DNA from: Diploscapter coronatus
Taxonomy: Eukaryota; Nematoda; Chromadorea; Rhabditida; Rhabditidae
Reading direction: 5' to 3'
Assembly: GCA_964036155.1 (NCBI GenBank)
Contig: OZ038423.1
Location: 16,383,249-16,447,248 of the forward strand
DNA: 64,000 nucleotides
Part shown: piece by piece, positions 53,388 to 64,000 of the stretch
How the letters are laid out: each line of letters begins with the position of its first letter
Numbering within the stretch: the stretch's first letter is position 1
Notes under the pieces: model-generated
What the model was told of the DNA's origin: nothing
Seen by the model: the letters and a program-made list of their open reading frames with translations, nothing else
Databases searched by the model: none
Program-made: the position numbers and the translations under genes

Positions 53388-53867
53388 GTCGCAACATGAA
53401 AAAGGCGCGACACAATAAATGCAGTATAAAAATTTCAGTGATCAGATGGGACGTCGGATGTTCAAAAACTAAGCCATAAGATGGGGGCCTCTTTGAAAAG
53501 GACACAGGCCTGACAAATTTAGGGTTGGAGACGATTTCTACCACAAAGGAAGGCATTTGTACTAAAATTCTAGGGACTTCCTCATAAATTTTGGTCCAAG
53601 CCGCCTCCGACCCACAAATTTAAACCTGGACGAATAGGGGTAGAGACAGGGCTGGATAGGCCAATCATGGCTTCAAAATAACGAGCACATTTGAGGCAAT
53701 AATCAGCCTACCATCCCCTATCCCTAACTCTAATAGGTTTCTCGAAGCCTATGTCTTATTCAAGAAGCCTCCATCTTATGGCTTAGTTTCTGAACATCCG
53801 ACGTCCCATCTGATCATTGAAATTTTTATACTGCATTTATTGTGTCGCGCCTTTTTCATGTTGCGAC
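53388..53867. mobile_element. Large palindromic element, ~110-base arms
   Basis: The termini GTCGCAACATGAAAAAGGCG occur in both orientations. Arms remain nearly identical for ~110 bases (ending about AAGCCATAAGATGG). A ~260-base unpaired centre has no coding frame. It lies immediately past the last exon I could find of the DDAH-like gene. Confidence 0.9.
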
Positions 53868-54085
53868 ACTGAGTCCTTTCCAAATTGCCCTAAAAATATA
53901 GTACAACCATTAGTTAATTTGAAGACAAATCGATGCATATAAGGATACTGTAATTCCATAAGTTTTTGATCAAATACGTGATGAATATGTAAATGGTACA
54001 CCGAAAGTAAATGAATCCGTTGAAAATTCGTTGGTAATTTCTATGATTAAACTAGCAAGCAAAAGCGACGGAAGGGAGTAGTGAT

Positions 54086-56108
54086 CTGAAGGTGAATAAT
54101 TTTTGGACAATCTGAAATATAAAATATCGTCATCTTACCTTCGCAATTTCAGACACATCGACGGCCCATAACTGCAAACCTTTTAGCTGAGTATACTTCT
54201 GAAATTACACTATCAGCATCATTTTATGCGTTTTTTTTTCAATAATACGAGCTTCTTTTATTTATCATTGGAATGTTACATTCAGAACTTTATAGTTGTC
54301 TGAGATTCTAGAAAGAATAAATAAAGGTGAAATAGACAAAGAAAGTCGGTAACGAGTAGCTTTTGACGGTGATCGACATATTAGAAATTGCAAGATGCGG
54401 TCATGATATGAGACTAAAGAATGATTGTTTATTCTCAGATTTTGATTATTACTTTTTACCATCATTCACGCTTACATCATTCCCTTTGTCCTTCCTGAAG
54501 ACCAGTCGGTCGTTGACTCTGAAACAGGCAACTCCGTCGTTCTCTTCGCCCACAGTCAACTTCTTGTATCTCAGACTCGACTCCTCCTCCAATCTCTACA
54601 AATACAATCGCGTGAATTTAAATTAGAAATAGCTCCTACAGCCAGGATATTATCGGCTTCTTTGCTGGATCCAACTGCAATGATAGAAGGGTCAATTATG
54701 GAAACGTAAAATGACAACGGATTGGGATATTTCTCCATTGGAAGGGGCACGACTGAATAATCCGGGAAATTTCTGGCGATCACCTGAAACCATTCAATCG
54801 TAATTCATTATTTTTCATTAGGTTTTTTTTTATTTATTTATTTAGTTACACAAAACTAAATGAAAAAGAGAAGATAGAGAGAATTCCAACTAAATTGTTA
54901 CATGAATGACTTAATTTAAAATGTCCTTAAATAGCATGATGAAACAGCTAAAATAGCTTACAGCAGCTCCCTGCAGATTGGTGCAGTTCTTCCTCAATCC
55001 CACGAAAATCTCCTTGCCAGAATGCAGAATATCAGATCCATTCAGGAGTACTTTCTTGCCATTTTCCTTCTCAGGGCACTCAATGATCTGATATCCCAGT
55101 TTGGATAAGATGTCAGCAATCTAAAATTATGAGAGATAAACAATGCTCTTCTCGCAATGCGCAGCTTTGTTTATGTTTTCCCATCTCTTATCTGCAGTTC
55201 CCATCTCGAAAGAATCTCATTGCAAATTATAGTACAATTTCAAGCTTCAAAAACAAGTTACAGTAACATCGTTTTAAAGATATTTAAAGAGTCTCTAACT
55301 CGATATTCTCGTTCAACATGGAAAAGTCTCATATAAAGGTTCAATCTTGAAATTGAATAGTTTCCGTGAGAATATTGGCATTCACACGCAGAAAAATGTT
55401 TGAACTTTAAAAACATTGCTTTGTTGAATTATTTCGTTCTTTCCTACATTTATTAGCAACAAATTTCCTCCCTTTGAAGTCGTCTTCTAAATAACTTGCC
55501 TGTTTCACCCTGCCTTTGCCGTTTTCCTTCTTGTTGTTGTTTCCATTCGGTCGACAAATCAGTGCAGTTTTGTTGAGAACAAACGCATAATCGGCAAACG
55601 TGAGTGATGAAGTGCAGGCGCCGTCCTCGATCGGTAATTCAGCCACATTTACGCCTTAATAACTTAGATTTAGATATATTATATAATCTATGCTAGGCTG
55701 GCGACAATTGTCCAAACTCCTTTCGATTAGTTGGTAAGATTCAGACTGAATTAAAATTCAGGAAGTATTTGCTACCTTTCTTCCCCGAAAAATCTTCCGT
55801 TATCTCTTAAACTCTCGTTTGTTTCTTTACAAATGTTAGAAAGAGGTGAGTAAAACAATAATGTAATTTGAGAATGTCGAGTTGCAAGGCGAAGGACAAG
55901 GGACATAAGTTAAACTGCAGGGAGAATGTCATGTTCATTCGGGGTTGTTGAAGAGCAAACATTGCTAAGATGAACTACCTGCTTCCTTGAGAGTGACTAC
56001 GATTCCTTCGGCCTGTTTCTGCATCAGCTCTATGTTGAGTTTGAGCTTCTTCTCTTCTGGTTTCAGTGAGTTAGGTATGCGAGGCAGGAGGGCATAGGTG
56101 TATTTCAT
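54086..56108 (-). CDS. DDAH-family protein lacking catalytic residues (3' end unresolved)
   Basis: Six exons in phase: 55979-56108, 55500-55654 (GC donor), 54962-55120, 54640-54783, 54476-54595 and 54139-54198. About 256 residues are visible. The fold family is dimethylarginine dimethylaminohydrolase, which hydrolyses methylated arginines that inhibit nitric-oxide synthase. Aligned blocks: KYTYALLPRIPNS at the N-terminus; FADYAFVLNKTALICRP (human VEDVAVVCEETALITRP); LLNGSDILHSGKEIFVGL (human TLDGGDVLFTGREFFVGL); DPSIIAVGSS (human GPNLIAIGSS); LRYKKLTV; KYTQLKGLQLWAVDVSEIAK. The catalytic His (human DDAH1 HLKSF) is replaced by Asn in NPLSF, DGGD becomes NGSD, and VED becomes FAD. The terminal exon with the catalytic Cys (human LTCCSVL) was not found. 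The nearest continuation, from an acceptor at ~54087, gives a short non-homologous tail. It may be a pseudoenzyme or a gene truncated by the neighbouring element. Confidence 0.72.
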
Positions 56109-56770
56109 GACTGAATGCTGAATTGGCGAATAGGCAGTACTCGACAGAATACTGAAATGGAGCAGATCGATTGCAGAATTGCTGAATTGCAACCGGGCAG
56201 AAGGGTTGAAATGGAAAATGAAAAAAAATGAAATGAAAAGGGAAGAGAGCAGCAATTGGAAGGGATGGAGTGAAACAGCAATGCGTATAATGCGATTGAA
56301 TCGAAGAGGGGGGAAGGGAGGGTGCAATTGTCAGGACGAGGCACAGAAAGGGCAGGCAAGGGAGAGGGAGGCAGAGATATTAGAGAAGATGGGGGATATT
56401 CTAGTGCAGAATAGAGAGTGACAGATCACCAATCGATAGGGAGATAGGGACGAGAAAGAAGGACCAATCTGCTTGACTGCAAGTGCAAGAGTGTAATCTA
56501 ACAGCTCCCATCAGCAACGTTCTGCATTGCAGTGGTCATTCGTCCCCAGTGATTCTTCGGCATTCCCTCCCCTTCTTCTCCTTCTCATTCTCTATTGACA
56601 TTCTTCAATCGAACAGTCTGTTCTGTCATTTCTCCCCTCTTTGTTGTTTATTTCCTTCCCCATTTCTCGCTCCTCGCTCCATTTCTTTTCCGTCTCCTTC
56701 CCTCTCTACTTCATTTCCATTTCTTCCAATCTGCTTTCTTTCAGATTGTCCACTCCACTTTGCCGACCAA
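56109..56770. promoter_or_regulatory. Divergent promoter region, DDAH-like / KDEL receptor
   Basis: About 660 bases lie between outward-facing starts. The left half is purine-rich and the right half pyrimidine-rich on the plus strand, so each gene has pyrimidine-rich sense sequence upstream. The switch lies near 56470. The long frame 56483-57046 is a low-complexity read through the right half and the first KDEL receptor exon. Confidence 0.55.
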
Positions 56771-57903
56771 ATGAACGTCTTTCGTCTTTCCGCAGATCTC
56801 TCTCATCTCGTTGCCATCTTCATTCTAATATTTAAGGTAAACATCAACTTCCGATCAATCGTTAATCCCATTTCTGTTCCGTTTCAGATCCGTTCATCCA
56901 AATCCTGCAGTGGCATCTCAGCCAGGTCCCAGATCCTCTTCGCCCTCGTGTTCAGCACGCGATATGCTGATATATTCACCGTTTTTGTTTCTCCATACAA
57001 TACCGCCATGAAGGTACCTAAATTGAAAAAACTAAATAGGTTTTGATGTGATAGTTTTAGATCATCTTCCTAGTGGCTACTTACTACACAGTGTATCTGA
57101 TCTTCTACGAGTACAGAATCACTTACGAGAAAGAATCTGACAATTTGCGCTTCGAGTTTCTGTTCGTTCCATGCGTTTTATTGTCCCTGTACTTCACAAA
57201 TGAATTGTCAGTACTCGAAGTTCTGTGGACTTTCAGGTGAATTTTTATGAAGACCAACTTTTCTTAAGGATATTTGGAATAATCTGAGCTGTTTCTCTGA
57301 AAGGACCATGAAAATCAGCTTTTTCTAATGACTTTAATTGAGCATATTCTTGGAATCAGTCGCTATCATGCCACAGTTATTTATGCTGCAAAATCTTGGA
57401 TCAGCAGACACGATCACTGCGCACTATCTCTTCTTTCTTGGATCGTATCGAGCACTCTACCTAATAAATTGGATTTATAGGTAAGAATTGTCGATAGTGT
57501 CGACTAACCACTGATAATAGTTTTTGTTCAAATAATTTGAGGAGAATAGTTGAAATAAAATTAGATATTCAAAATGATAACATATTTTTATCATGATTCT
57601 ACGATATTTGGATGATTAGAGTCTAGAGTATGAGGCAAATTTCACTGATCGCATAATGCACTTTGAGAATTTTTAAAAATATTATTGAACGATGACAATA
57701 TTGTCTTCATGAAGTCAGCTAAATTACTAACATTCTACGAAAATAAAACTCTTAAATATATTTTCAGATACTACACGGAGAGCTATTTCGAGCCAGTGGC
57801 GACATTTTGTGGCATTCTGCAGACAATCTTGTATGCCGACTTTTTCTATCTCTACTTCACGCGGGTCTCGAAAAAGAACACATCAATGGAACTGACTGTT
57901 TGA
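56771..57903 (+). CDS. KDELR: KDEL (ER lumen protein-retaining) receptor
   Basis: Five exons in phase: 56771-56836, 56888-57013, 57061-57236, 57343-57480 and 57768-57903 (TGA), giving 213 residues (human 212). This seven-helix Golgi/ER receptor returns escaped K/HDEL-tagged chaperones to the ER through COPI vesicles. Near-complete alignment to the animal family: [76 protein letters not shown] and [19 protein letters not shown]. The FALVF-TRY segment with the ligand-binding Arg is intact. The C-terminus is short and Lys-containing ([11 protein letters not shown]), compatible with COPI recycling. The exon 4 acceptor is an unusual TTTAATTGAG, chosen because it restores the conserved sequence and phase. 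The start lies 26 bases after a CTTTCAG acceptor. Confidence 0.96.
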
Positions 57904-60432
57904 TTTTACCCGGTTTTGAAATGTTGATAGGCAGAATTCTGAAAATTTATGCAACTTATCTAATTTATTCAATAGGAATCATATCGATTTTTCATACTTA
58001 TTATCTTTGTCCAAGCCCGCTTTTTACCTTCCTACTCTCCTGATTTGTGCCTTTCATGTACAAGCCAACGATATTCTCCTTCTCAAGAATGCTACTACAC
58101 CTTCTTACTGGTTCCAGTTCAAAATATCGAATGTAGGCGATAAAAACGCACTGCTTTTGCGAGTAATTTCCAAACGAACAAATCTTAAAAGTCATATATT
58201 TCTGTGGCGATAATATTGAATGATTTTCAATTTAGAAATAAAGAAAACTATTTCGTCATCTGTGACAAAATCTATTGCCGATAATCAGAATGCAAGTGCT
58301 CAAATTTGAATATGCAAAAATTGCAATTTTCCTATGTTTTCAGATTGAATCTATCCCCGCTCTAACAAAATAAAATGTTTTTCTTCTCTCTTTCCCTCCA
58401 CCTTTCTGCCTCAAGATAAACGCAGCATGCATTCCTTGCTGCTCAGCATAATTCACCGAATTTGCTTTTTAGTTTCAACTTCTTATTTTTCACTTTCAAA
58501 GGTTTAATTACCCAAGTTTGAGGTAAATGAATTGGTATTCCATTACCAGTCTATACAACTGCCCGATTTTCGCCACATTTGGCTTATCACACACAATCTA
58601 TCTGCCAAGCATTTTCAAACACGTCATTTTTCTTCCTTTCCATTTTGCGTGAAGACTTTTGTGATTTCATCATTTTTCCATAAATGCATAAAATTTCAGC
58701 TGCATTCAGAATTGCAGCTCCAATGCATATTTTTTGAGTCAGGCTAATTGAGTAACACAACCAACACAAATTTGACGAAATTTTTAAATGTTTAAAGGAT
58801 CACATAATTTAGGGTTCTTATATGATTTCATGCATGATGAAAGCCAGACTACACGCAAACAACTAATACACACACATACACATGACGAGCGTGTTCTTTG
58901 AAAATTTCCTAATTTGGCTTTTTTTTTGTAAGCATTATAGGATTATCCTGAACGTAACGACTACTTATCTGAAAGCTCACTATATTTCAGACATAGCAAA
59001 GCACATATCTTCTTTGTCATTGTTTCAGATATAAATTTTACAGGGTTCTGTGATTTGAAGACAGACAAGAAAAATCTAACGGTACGATTAACTCAACAAC
59101 CTTAATTATTGCTAGGGGCCGCAAACACTATGCTAATTTTTTTGCTCATCCAAAATTGACGCTCACAAAACGTTATCGATCTTAGTTTTTTATTTACTTG
59201 CACGTTAGAATGGAGATATCACCTTGTAGTCGATGACAAGGTAGCTAGAACCCAAGTCCATAACAAAATTTTCCTGAAATTTCCATGGGCGCTTATGTCC
59301 GCGACGAACAACTCTTTCAATTTTTAATTAAGCAGCGTGGGGTCGGTCGCACATCAAATTAGTAAAGAAAGTAATAAGAAGTGAAATTCAACCGATTCAA
59401 ACAGTCAAAATTATGTATGCAAACCTAAAAAAGGCAAAATGCATGTTCACATATTGAGTTAATTTTCACCTAGTTTTAGGTGAAAATGGGTCCGAACAAT
59501 TTTTTTATGGCCTCATCATCTAAGCTACACCAAGACCTATTCGTATGCATGATGTTTACTCCCAAATTTATGAAATAAAAATGTATTTACGGGGCCTAAT
59601 TATCCTATACTCTTTGTGAAAACTCGCAAGATAAGGGGCTTAGCTCGAGCGGAGATTTTCGATGAAATCTATACCATTTTAAGGAGCAGAATTTTCTGAG
59701 CCGGATGATGCAATTTTTATCTGCTGAGGAGGTACGGTTAGAAATTAGGCTAAGCTTGATACAAAATTATAATGTTAACGATGAAAATTTTCGCATATAA
59801 TATTTTGAATTCAAGTAAAATTAACGATCATTGAACAGTCGCTTGGGGGAATAGCATGTGAAGTGAAGAGAGTTGGAGAAATGACGAACTTTAGCGAGCG
59901 TTATTTTGGTGCAAGTCAATGCATTTTATGCAAAATTTGACAGATTTAGCATTATAATTTATAAACACCTGGTATCAGTGGAGATGCAGGTTTCTTGTGG
60001 TCGGCAGTCTGAGCAGAGGAGTGGGCGAATTCGGTGATTCGGCTGCGAGGAACTGACATTTCGTTGTCCGCGCAAACTTGATCATGATTGAGAAATGAAA
60101 ATCGAAATACAAAGCAATGAAAATCCATTTATCTAACATTAGATATGCCATTTTTCAAATACTGTTATGGCGATTTATTAAGACAACAAACTGACTTGAC
60201 AATATCGAAAACTAAAAAATAAGGTATTCATTTTCAACAGGGTCAAAATTAACTATAGGAAAAGTTATTATGCTGAAAATGACGGTAAAAAAGTGAGGAA
60301 TGAAACGCGAACAGGAAACGGTAAGTAAAGATTTATTGACTAGGAAAATGGCGAGAAAAGGCGGCAGATGGCTGATGGAATGATGAATGGAGGATGGAGG
60401 GCGCGCGGCTAACTGATCAGTCATCAATTGGC
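57904..60432. other. Gene-poor region after the KDEL receptor
   Basis: Contains the KDEL receptor 3'UTR (AATAAA near 58236 and 58368) and the FLP 3'UTR (minus-strand AATAAA at ~60332). The remainder is AT-rich. A short perfect hairpin occurs at ~59464-59486 (TTTTCACCTA/TAGGTGAAAA). A possible coding exon is listed separately at 59972-60060. Confidence 0.45.
59972..60060 (-). other. Possible isolated coding exon
   Basis: A GC-richer island reads MSVPRSRITEFAHSSAQTAD and on to ASPLIP, then a G/GTGTTT donor. No partner exon was found downstream. It could be the first exon of an undetected gene or chance. Confidence 0.25.
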
Positions 60433-61073
60433 TCACTTCCTTCCAAATCGGAGCATGGAGTCGCTAGGGTCGAACATACTTTGACTCCTTTTACCAAACC
60501 TGAACATGAAAATTTATGCACTGGAAAGTGATGGTTTAGCATGCCTATTAGATTTTCTTATGTTTTCAGGCGACCTTCGTTAGGTTTATACTAAATACTA
60601 AGCCAGGCTATAAAAAGAGTTAAGCTATGAATTATCTAATCCTTCTAGAGATATTTTAAATTAAATATTATTCCTCCATCATAAGGTAGGATAATTGTGT
60701 GATTTATTGAAATTTCGTAAAGAAAAAGCTTGGCCTTCATTGCATTAATTTTCGAATTCTAGCTTCTATTTAATATTGGTGTATACGATGAGTTAAAAAT
60801 CGAATGATAGGAAATTAGAACTTTCCACTCACCTCAAAGTTAAGTCATCACCATTAAATTCGCGTTTTTCTTGATTATTCAGATAGGCCCGTTTATCTAT
60901 AGAACCGAAGAAATAACGATGATTTTGTAGCTAAAAGTTAGATTTTTAATAGTTTCAGAGATTTTTCTTTTAAAAAATAACCCTACATCATCAGGTATGT
61001 AAATGCAGTGGATGAACGTAGAGCAGAAAGCCAACAGACCGAGAAGACTGAGGAGGAGAGAGGAAGGAGACAT
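60433..61073 (-). CDS. RFamide (FMRFamide-like) neuropeptide precursor
   Basis: Three small exons in perfect phase: 60987-61073 (ATG at 61073), 60833-60930 and 60433-60499 (TGA), giving 83 residues. It begins with a hydrophobic signal peptide (MSPSSLLLSLLGLLAFCSTF). The body contains dibasic Lys-Arg sites and two amidation signals. EFNGDDLTLRFG is bounded by KR on both sides. SQSMFDPSDSMLRFG is bounded by KR before and RK-stop after. Processing would yield two C-terminally amidated peptides ending LRF-amide, acting on neuropeptide GPCRs after secretion. Two spacer peptides (LQNHRYFFGSID, AYLNNQE) also lie between KR sites. The LRFG itself is split by the last intron. An acceptor lies ~50 bases before the ATG, and AATAAA is 97 bases past the stop. 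Which nematode-type flp gene or other invertebrate RFamide it corresponds to cannot be told. Confidence 0.85.
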
Positions 61074-64000
61074 TCTAACTGCTGATTGTACTGATGATCG
61101 GGGGATCCCGAGTTTGCAGATTTACTGAAATATGCAAGTTTAACGGTAAACTAATTTGAATGGATTAATACGAAGTAATTCAAACGAATATCGATAGAGA
61201 GAAAATACTTTGATAGATACGATAATGAATAGGAAAAATTACTAATACGGTATAAGGAAAATGGTATCAGAACATAAGTAAGCCTGACTTGTTAATGGCC
61301 TTGAGACAAGGAAATATCATTCTGAACTTCATTATTCGAAAATATTAGATTTTAAAAAAGTATGATTAGTTTCGCTATCAATTGTACTAAAGTGAGCTTT
61401 CGAAAGTATTTTCCACCATGATGAAAAAGCAAATTGCTTGAAATATCAATAAAACAGGTGATAGAATAACTTATACGAATGGGAGAGGCTTAAATTTGCA
61501 CAGACAGATGAAACGCAATAGTAATGGAATGGGGTGCAATGAAACATAATGATGCAAGAAGTGCAGACGATGTCTCACAATGATAAAATGACAAAGGGAG
61601 AGAAATTCGAGATCTAAGCGGATCTGAAAGGTTTTTGACGAAAATTCGATCCAAATTGGGAAATATCAGATAATTTTCGGATTAGAAACAGTGTAAACGT
61701 GAGAATAACAGGCAGTCATTAGACATTCTGACTTTTCGCTAATTGACACGGGAAATTTACGTGAATTTATGGTGTTGGGGAGAATGCTGCATGCCTGATA
61801 CGGTAGTCATGAAATTGTGAAGAAGGTGAAGTGGATGAAGTAGAAAATAGAAAGGCGGAAAGGAACACAACAACATTTAGATAATTGCATATTCGGATGG
61901 GAAGACAAGGAAATGTTTAGTCAGTTTACAAATCGACTAAGATATTCGAGAGATTAGATTCGAGAACACTTCTTGATTTTAAGTCTCGATTTCATCTTTT
62001 CCTAAAAATCAGATTACTATTTTCGCACCTGCAACCTACTCATTCACCCCATACGCAAATTTACTCTATTTGTTCGTATTCTAATTGATCATTTTGACGT
62101 ACACTTCACAGATGAAACAGAGTGTAGAAGTGATTTTTGCATGTGTTATTTATAAATTAGAAGATCATAATAATTTAACTACGAACTTACGAAATCAGCC
62201 CTGAAACTTTAGTTTGCTTTTGATTAAATGCGTTTCCATTACATTTTCATTAGCAACGGTGATTCAAAAATGATGCGTAATTTTGAATAACTCAAAAGAA
62301 TAAGGCGACAAATTTTCATAATAGTGCTTTACAGATTCAGAAAAAAAAATCTAGTTAGCTACATATTCAATCACAAAATAACGAAGGCGTTTATTTTTAT
62401 ACGCTCTGCTGTCGTAGTCTGTCTTTGTGGAGTTTTGTCTTTTGAATGGAGTTTAGAAAAAGTCGTTATCAACAAATTCATAATGATGTCGGGACGGCAA
62501 TGGATAGGTGATCGAATGGAAAGATTGGTGCTAATTTGAGCCTGGTTTAGACTGGATTTAAAAGGCTAGATATTTGCATGCATTTGATATTCAATTGTAG
62601 TTTGAGCCGGAACGAAACAAATAAAGTTTCAAAAATTGCCCGGTCTGTTCCTTTGGTGGCAAAGGAGAAGTAAGTTGTGAAGGCAAGGAAATTGATGATA
62701 GCCTTTGAATTGAAGGAGCAAATCCCTTCGACCCTTCAGAGAGGGAATTCTTGAAAGGTCATCAAAAATAGGCATCAGATGAGGTTTACTGCAATCATAA
62801 ACTCGCCAGTCCGGGAAGTCATCCAGTGCTTGGCCTGACATTGCACCAAGTGCAGTAGATAAAAATTAGTAAACATCGTCTAAATATAAATCAGAAAAAG
62901 TCAGCTGATTTTAGAAATTTTTTAAACTGAGTAAAATTCATCGTTATCCAGGAGTTCGGAAAAAAACCCATGTTAGGATTTTAAAATAGCTATAGATAAT
63001 TGCTTTTTCTTCGAATCAGCTGTGTCACCCTCTTATCTGCTCATCTTTCATCGTTCATTTCATAGAGGCGTTTTCTTGCGCATTTTCAGAATGACGATGA
63101 TGCAAATAATGCCGTGGCATTTTAGCAATTAGATTACAGTCATTATTATCCTTTGAAAAATAACACGTAGAAAAATTAATTGTTTAAAAGATAAGTGACG
63201 ATAAATATTTTCAACCCTTACGATGAAAGAGCTAACAAAGTTGTCAATAAAAGTGATCATAGGATTGGCGTTATGATTAAAGAATCCAAGAAGGAGGCGT
63301 CAAAACAAGAGAATCTCGGAAGTGGATGCCGCCAGGCAGAAAATGAAATTGGACACAAAACTGGGAAAGGGGAAAGTTGTCGCGCAGATTGACAAACACC
63401 AGAAACATTTGTCAGGAAGACTGAGATAGAAGCAGAAGCAGAAGTAGAAGCAGAGACTGAAGGCAAATTACAGACTAACAAGCAAGAATAAGGGGATAAT
63501 GATGATGTAATGCTTGGAAAGTACTACACAATTGTAGACACAATTAGACGAGCAGACCAATGAAGATATATGCAATCTAGCGGCAAATATTCTCTAAAAT
63601 TGGAGTCGAAATTGGTCGAAAATTTTGATTTGTTACTATCTCAGATGATGAATGACTTGTTGAATCGAGGAGATGCAGAATGACCTTTCGAAAATTCATT
63701 TCTAATTCTGAATTTTAGGGCAATTTTGTGTTCATTTTTGATACACGGAGCAAAACAAGAAAAACGACGAAACGTCCGGAATATTCTGCGCATTTCTGTC
63801 TGCACTGACGACAAATGGCTCAATAATGCAATGTGAAACATCCGATCTTCTCTAAACTCCCTTTATATTCCCATTTTGTACTTCCATTCGCACATTGGAG
63901 GTTGTAATTTTCACGGAATGGCTCATTGTTGCTCCTCCCACTTTCGGTCGCTTCTAATCAACAGCTCAACCGAGAAGACATTGTAGTAATTCGTCTGGCA
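61074..64000. other. Gene-poor right end
   Basis: AT-rich sequence with no multi-exon gene recognised. The part near 61074-61200 is upstream of the RFamide gene. A single candidate frame lies at 62629-62841 (separate entry). Positions ~63420-63465 contain a short GAAGCA/GAAGTA run giving low-complexity frames on both strands. Confidence 0.45.
62629..62841 (-). CDS. Candidate small open reading frame, unrecognised
   Basis: A 70-codon frame starts MSGQALDDFPDWRVYDCSKP. Its first 45 residues have a balanced, protein-like composition with a GC rise relative to the surroundings. It turns low-quality toward the end, so a splice donor may lie inside it. No family is recognised, no second exon was found, and no start context supports it. 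Confidence 0.25.
   Translation of the reverse strand: MSGQALDDFPDWRVYDCSKPHLMPIFDDLSRIPSLKGRRDLLLQFKGYHQFPCLHNLLLLCHQRNRPGNF

Noticed and set aside
54113..54138. 27-base intron completing the DDAH-like gene with a Cys at the end
   Set aside because: Too short to be credible here (shortest supported introns are 44-45 bases), and the resulting tail does not resemble the family terminus.
56483..57046. 187-codon plus-strand frame
   Set aside because: It is a low-complexity Ser/Phe read through a pyrimidine-rich promoter plus KDEL receptor exons 1-2 with their intron; the spliced model explains the conserved part.

Overview
The window is intron-rich animal nuclear DNA with no sign of bacterial or viral coding. 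Most genes are interrupted by introns that start GT (occasionally GC) and end in a compact TTTCAG-type acceptor. Many introns are only 44-60 bases long. In most genes a strong acceptor sits 0-50 bases before the start codon, which suggests spliced-leader trans-splicing or a 5'UTR intron. With a probable RFamide (FLP-type) neuropeptide gene, this fits an invertebrate. A nematode-like ecdysozoan is my best guess, but the sequence alone does not fix the phylum. All exon models were assembled by eye from splice signals, phase continuity and remembered family sequences. Boundaries marked '~' may be off by a few bases.

Layout, left to right: an unrecognised basic charged protein (-, partial, 10-2422); an intergenic stretch; mitochondrial ATP synthase subunit b (-, 4816-8007); an unrecognised Ser-rich protein (+, 8938-11016); a single long BET bromodomain gene of BRD4 type (-, 13152-25316); RUVBL2/reptin (+, 26380-28985); mitochondrial ribosomal protein mL51 (-, 29178-30571); Integrator subunit 6 (-, 31614-38440); Mediator subunit 14 (+, 39122-48178); the Flower calcium channel homologue (+, 49274-52181); a DDAH-family protein lacking catalytic residues (-, ~54086-56108); the KDEL receptor (+, 56771-57903); and an RFamide neuropeptide precursor (-, 60433-61073). 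The last ~3 kb is gene-poor.

Four of the genes serve RNA polymerase II transcription: BRD4-like, RUVBL2, INTS6 and MED14. They lie within 35 kb as two head-to-head pairs (BET/RUVBL2 and INTS6/MED14), each with a short shared promoter. The other identified genes are housekeeping mitochondrial and secretory-pathway functions.

The most striking observation is in the BET gene. Two adjacent 120-base exons, both phase 0, encode alternative versions of the second half of bromodomain 1. Only 29 bases separate them, which looks too short to be an intron here, so they look like mutually exclusive exons. One version keeps the BD1-type Asp-Asp pair after the acetyl-lysine-binding Asn. The other has a BD2-like Asn-Pro-Pro...Val-Val loop. 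A second is the DDAH homologue, whose catalytic His position is Asn and whose catalytic-Cys exon cannot be found beside an inserted palindromic element. The window also carries about a dozen short terminal-inverted-repeat (MITE-like) elements, mostly in introns and some in recognisable families. None has a transposase.
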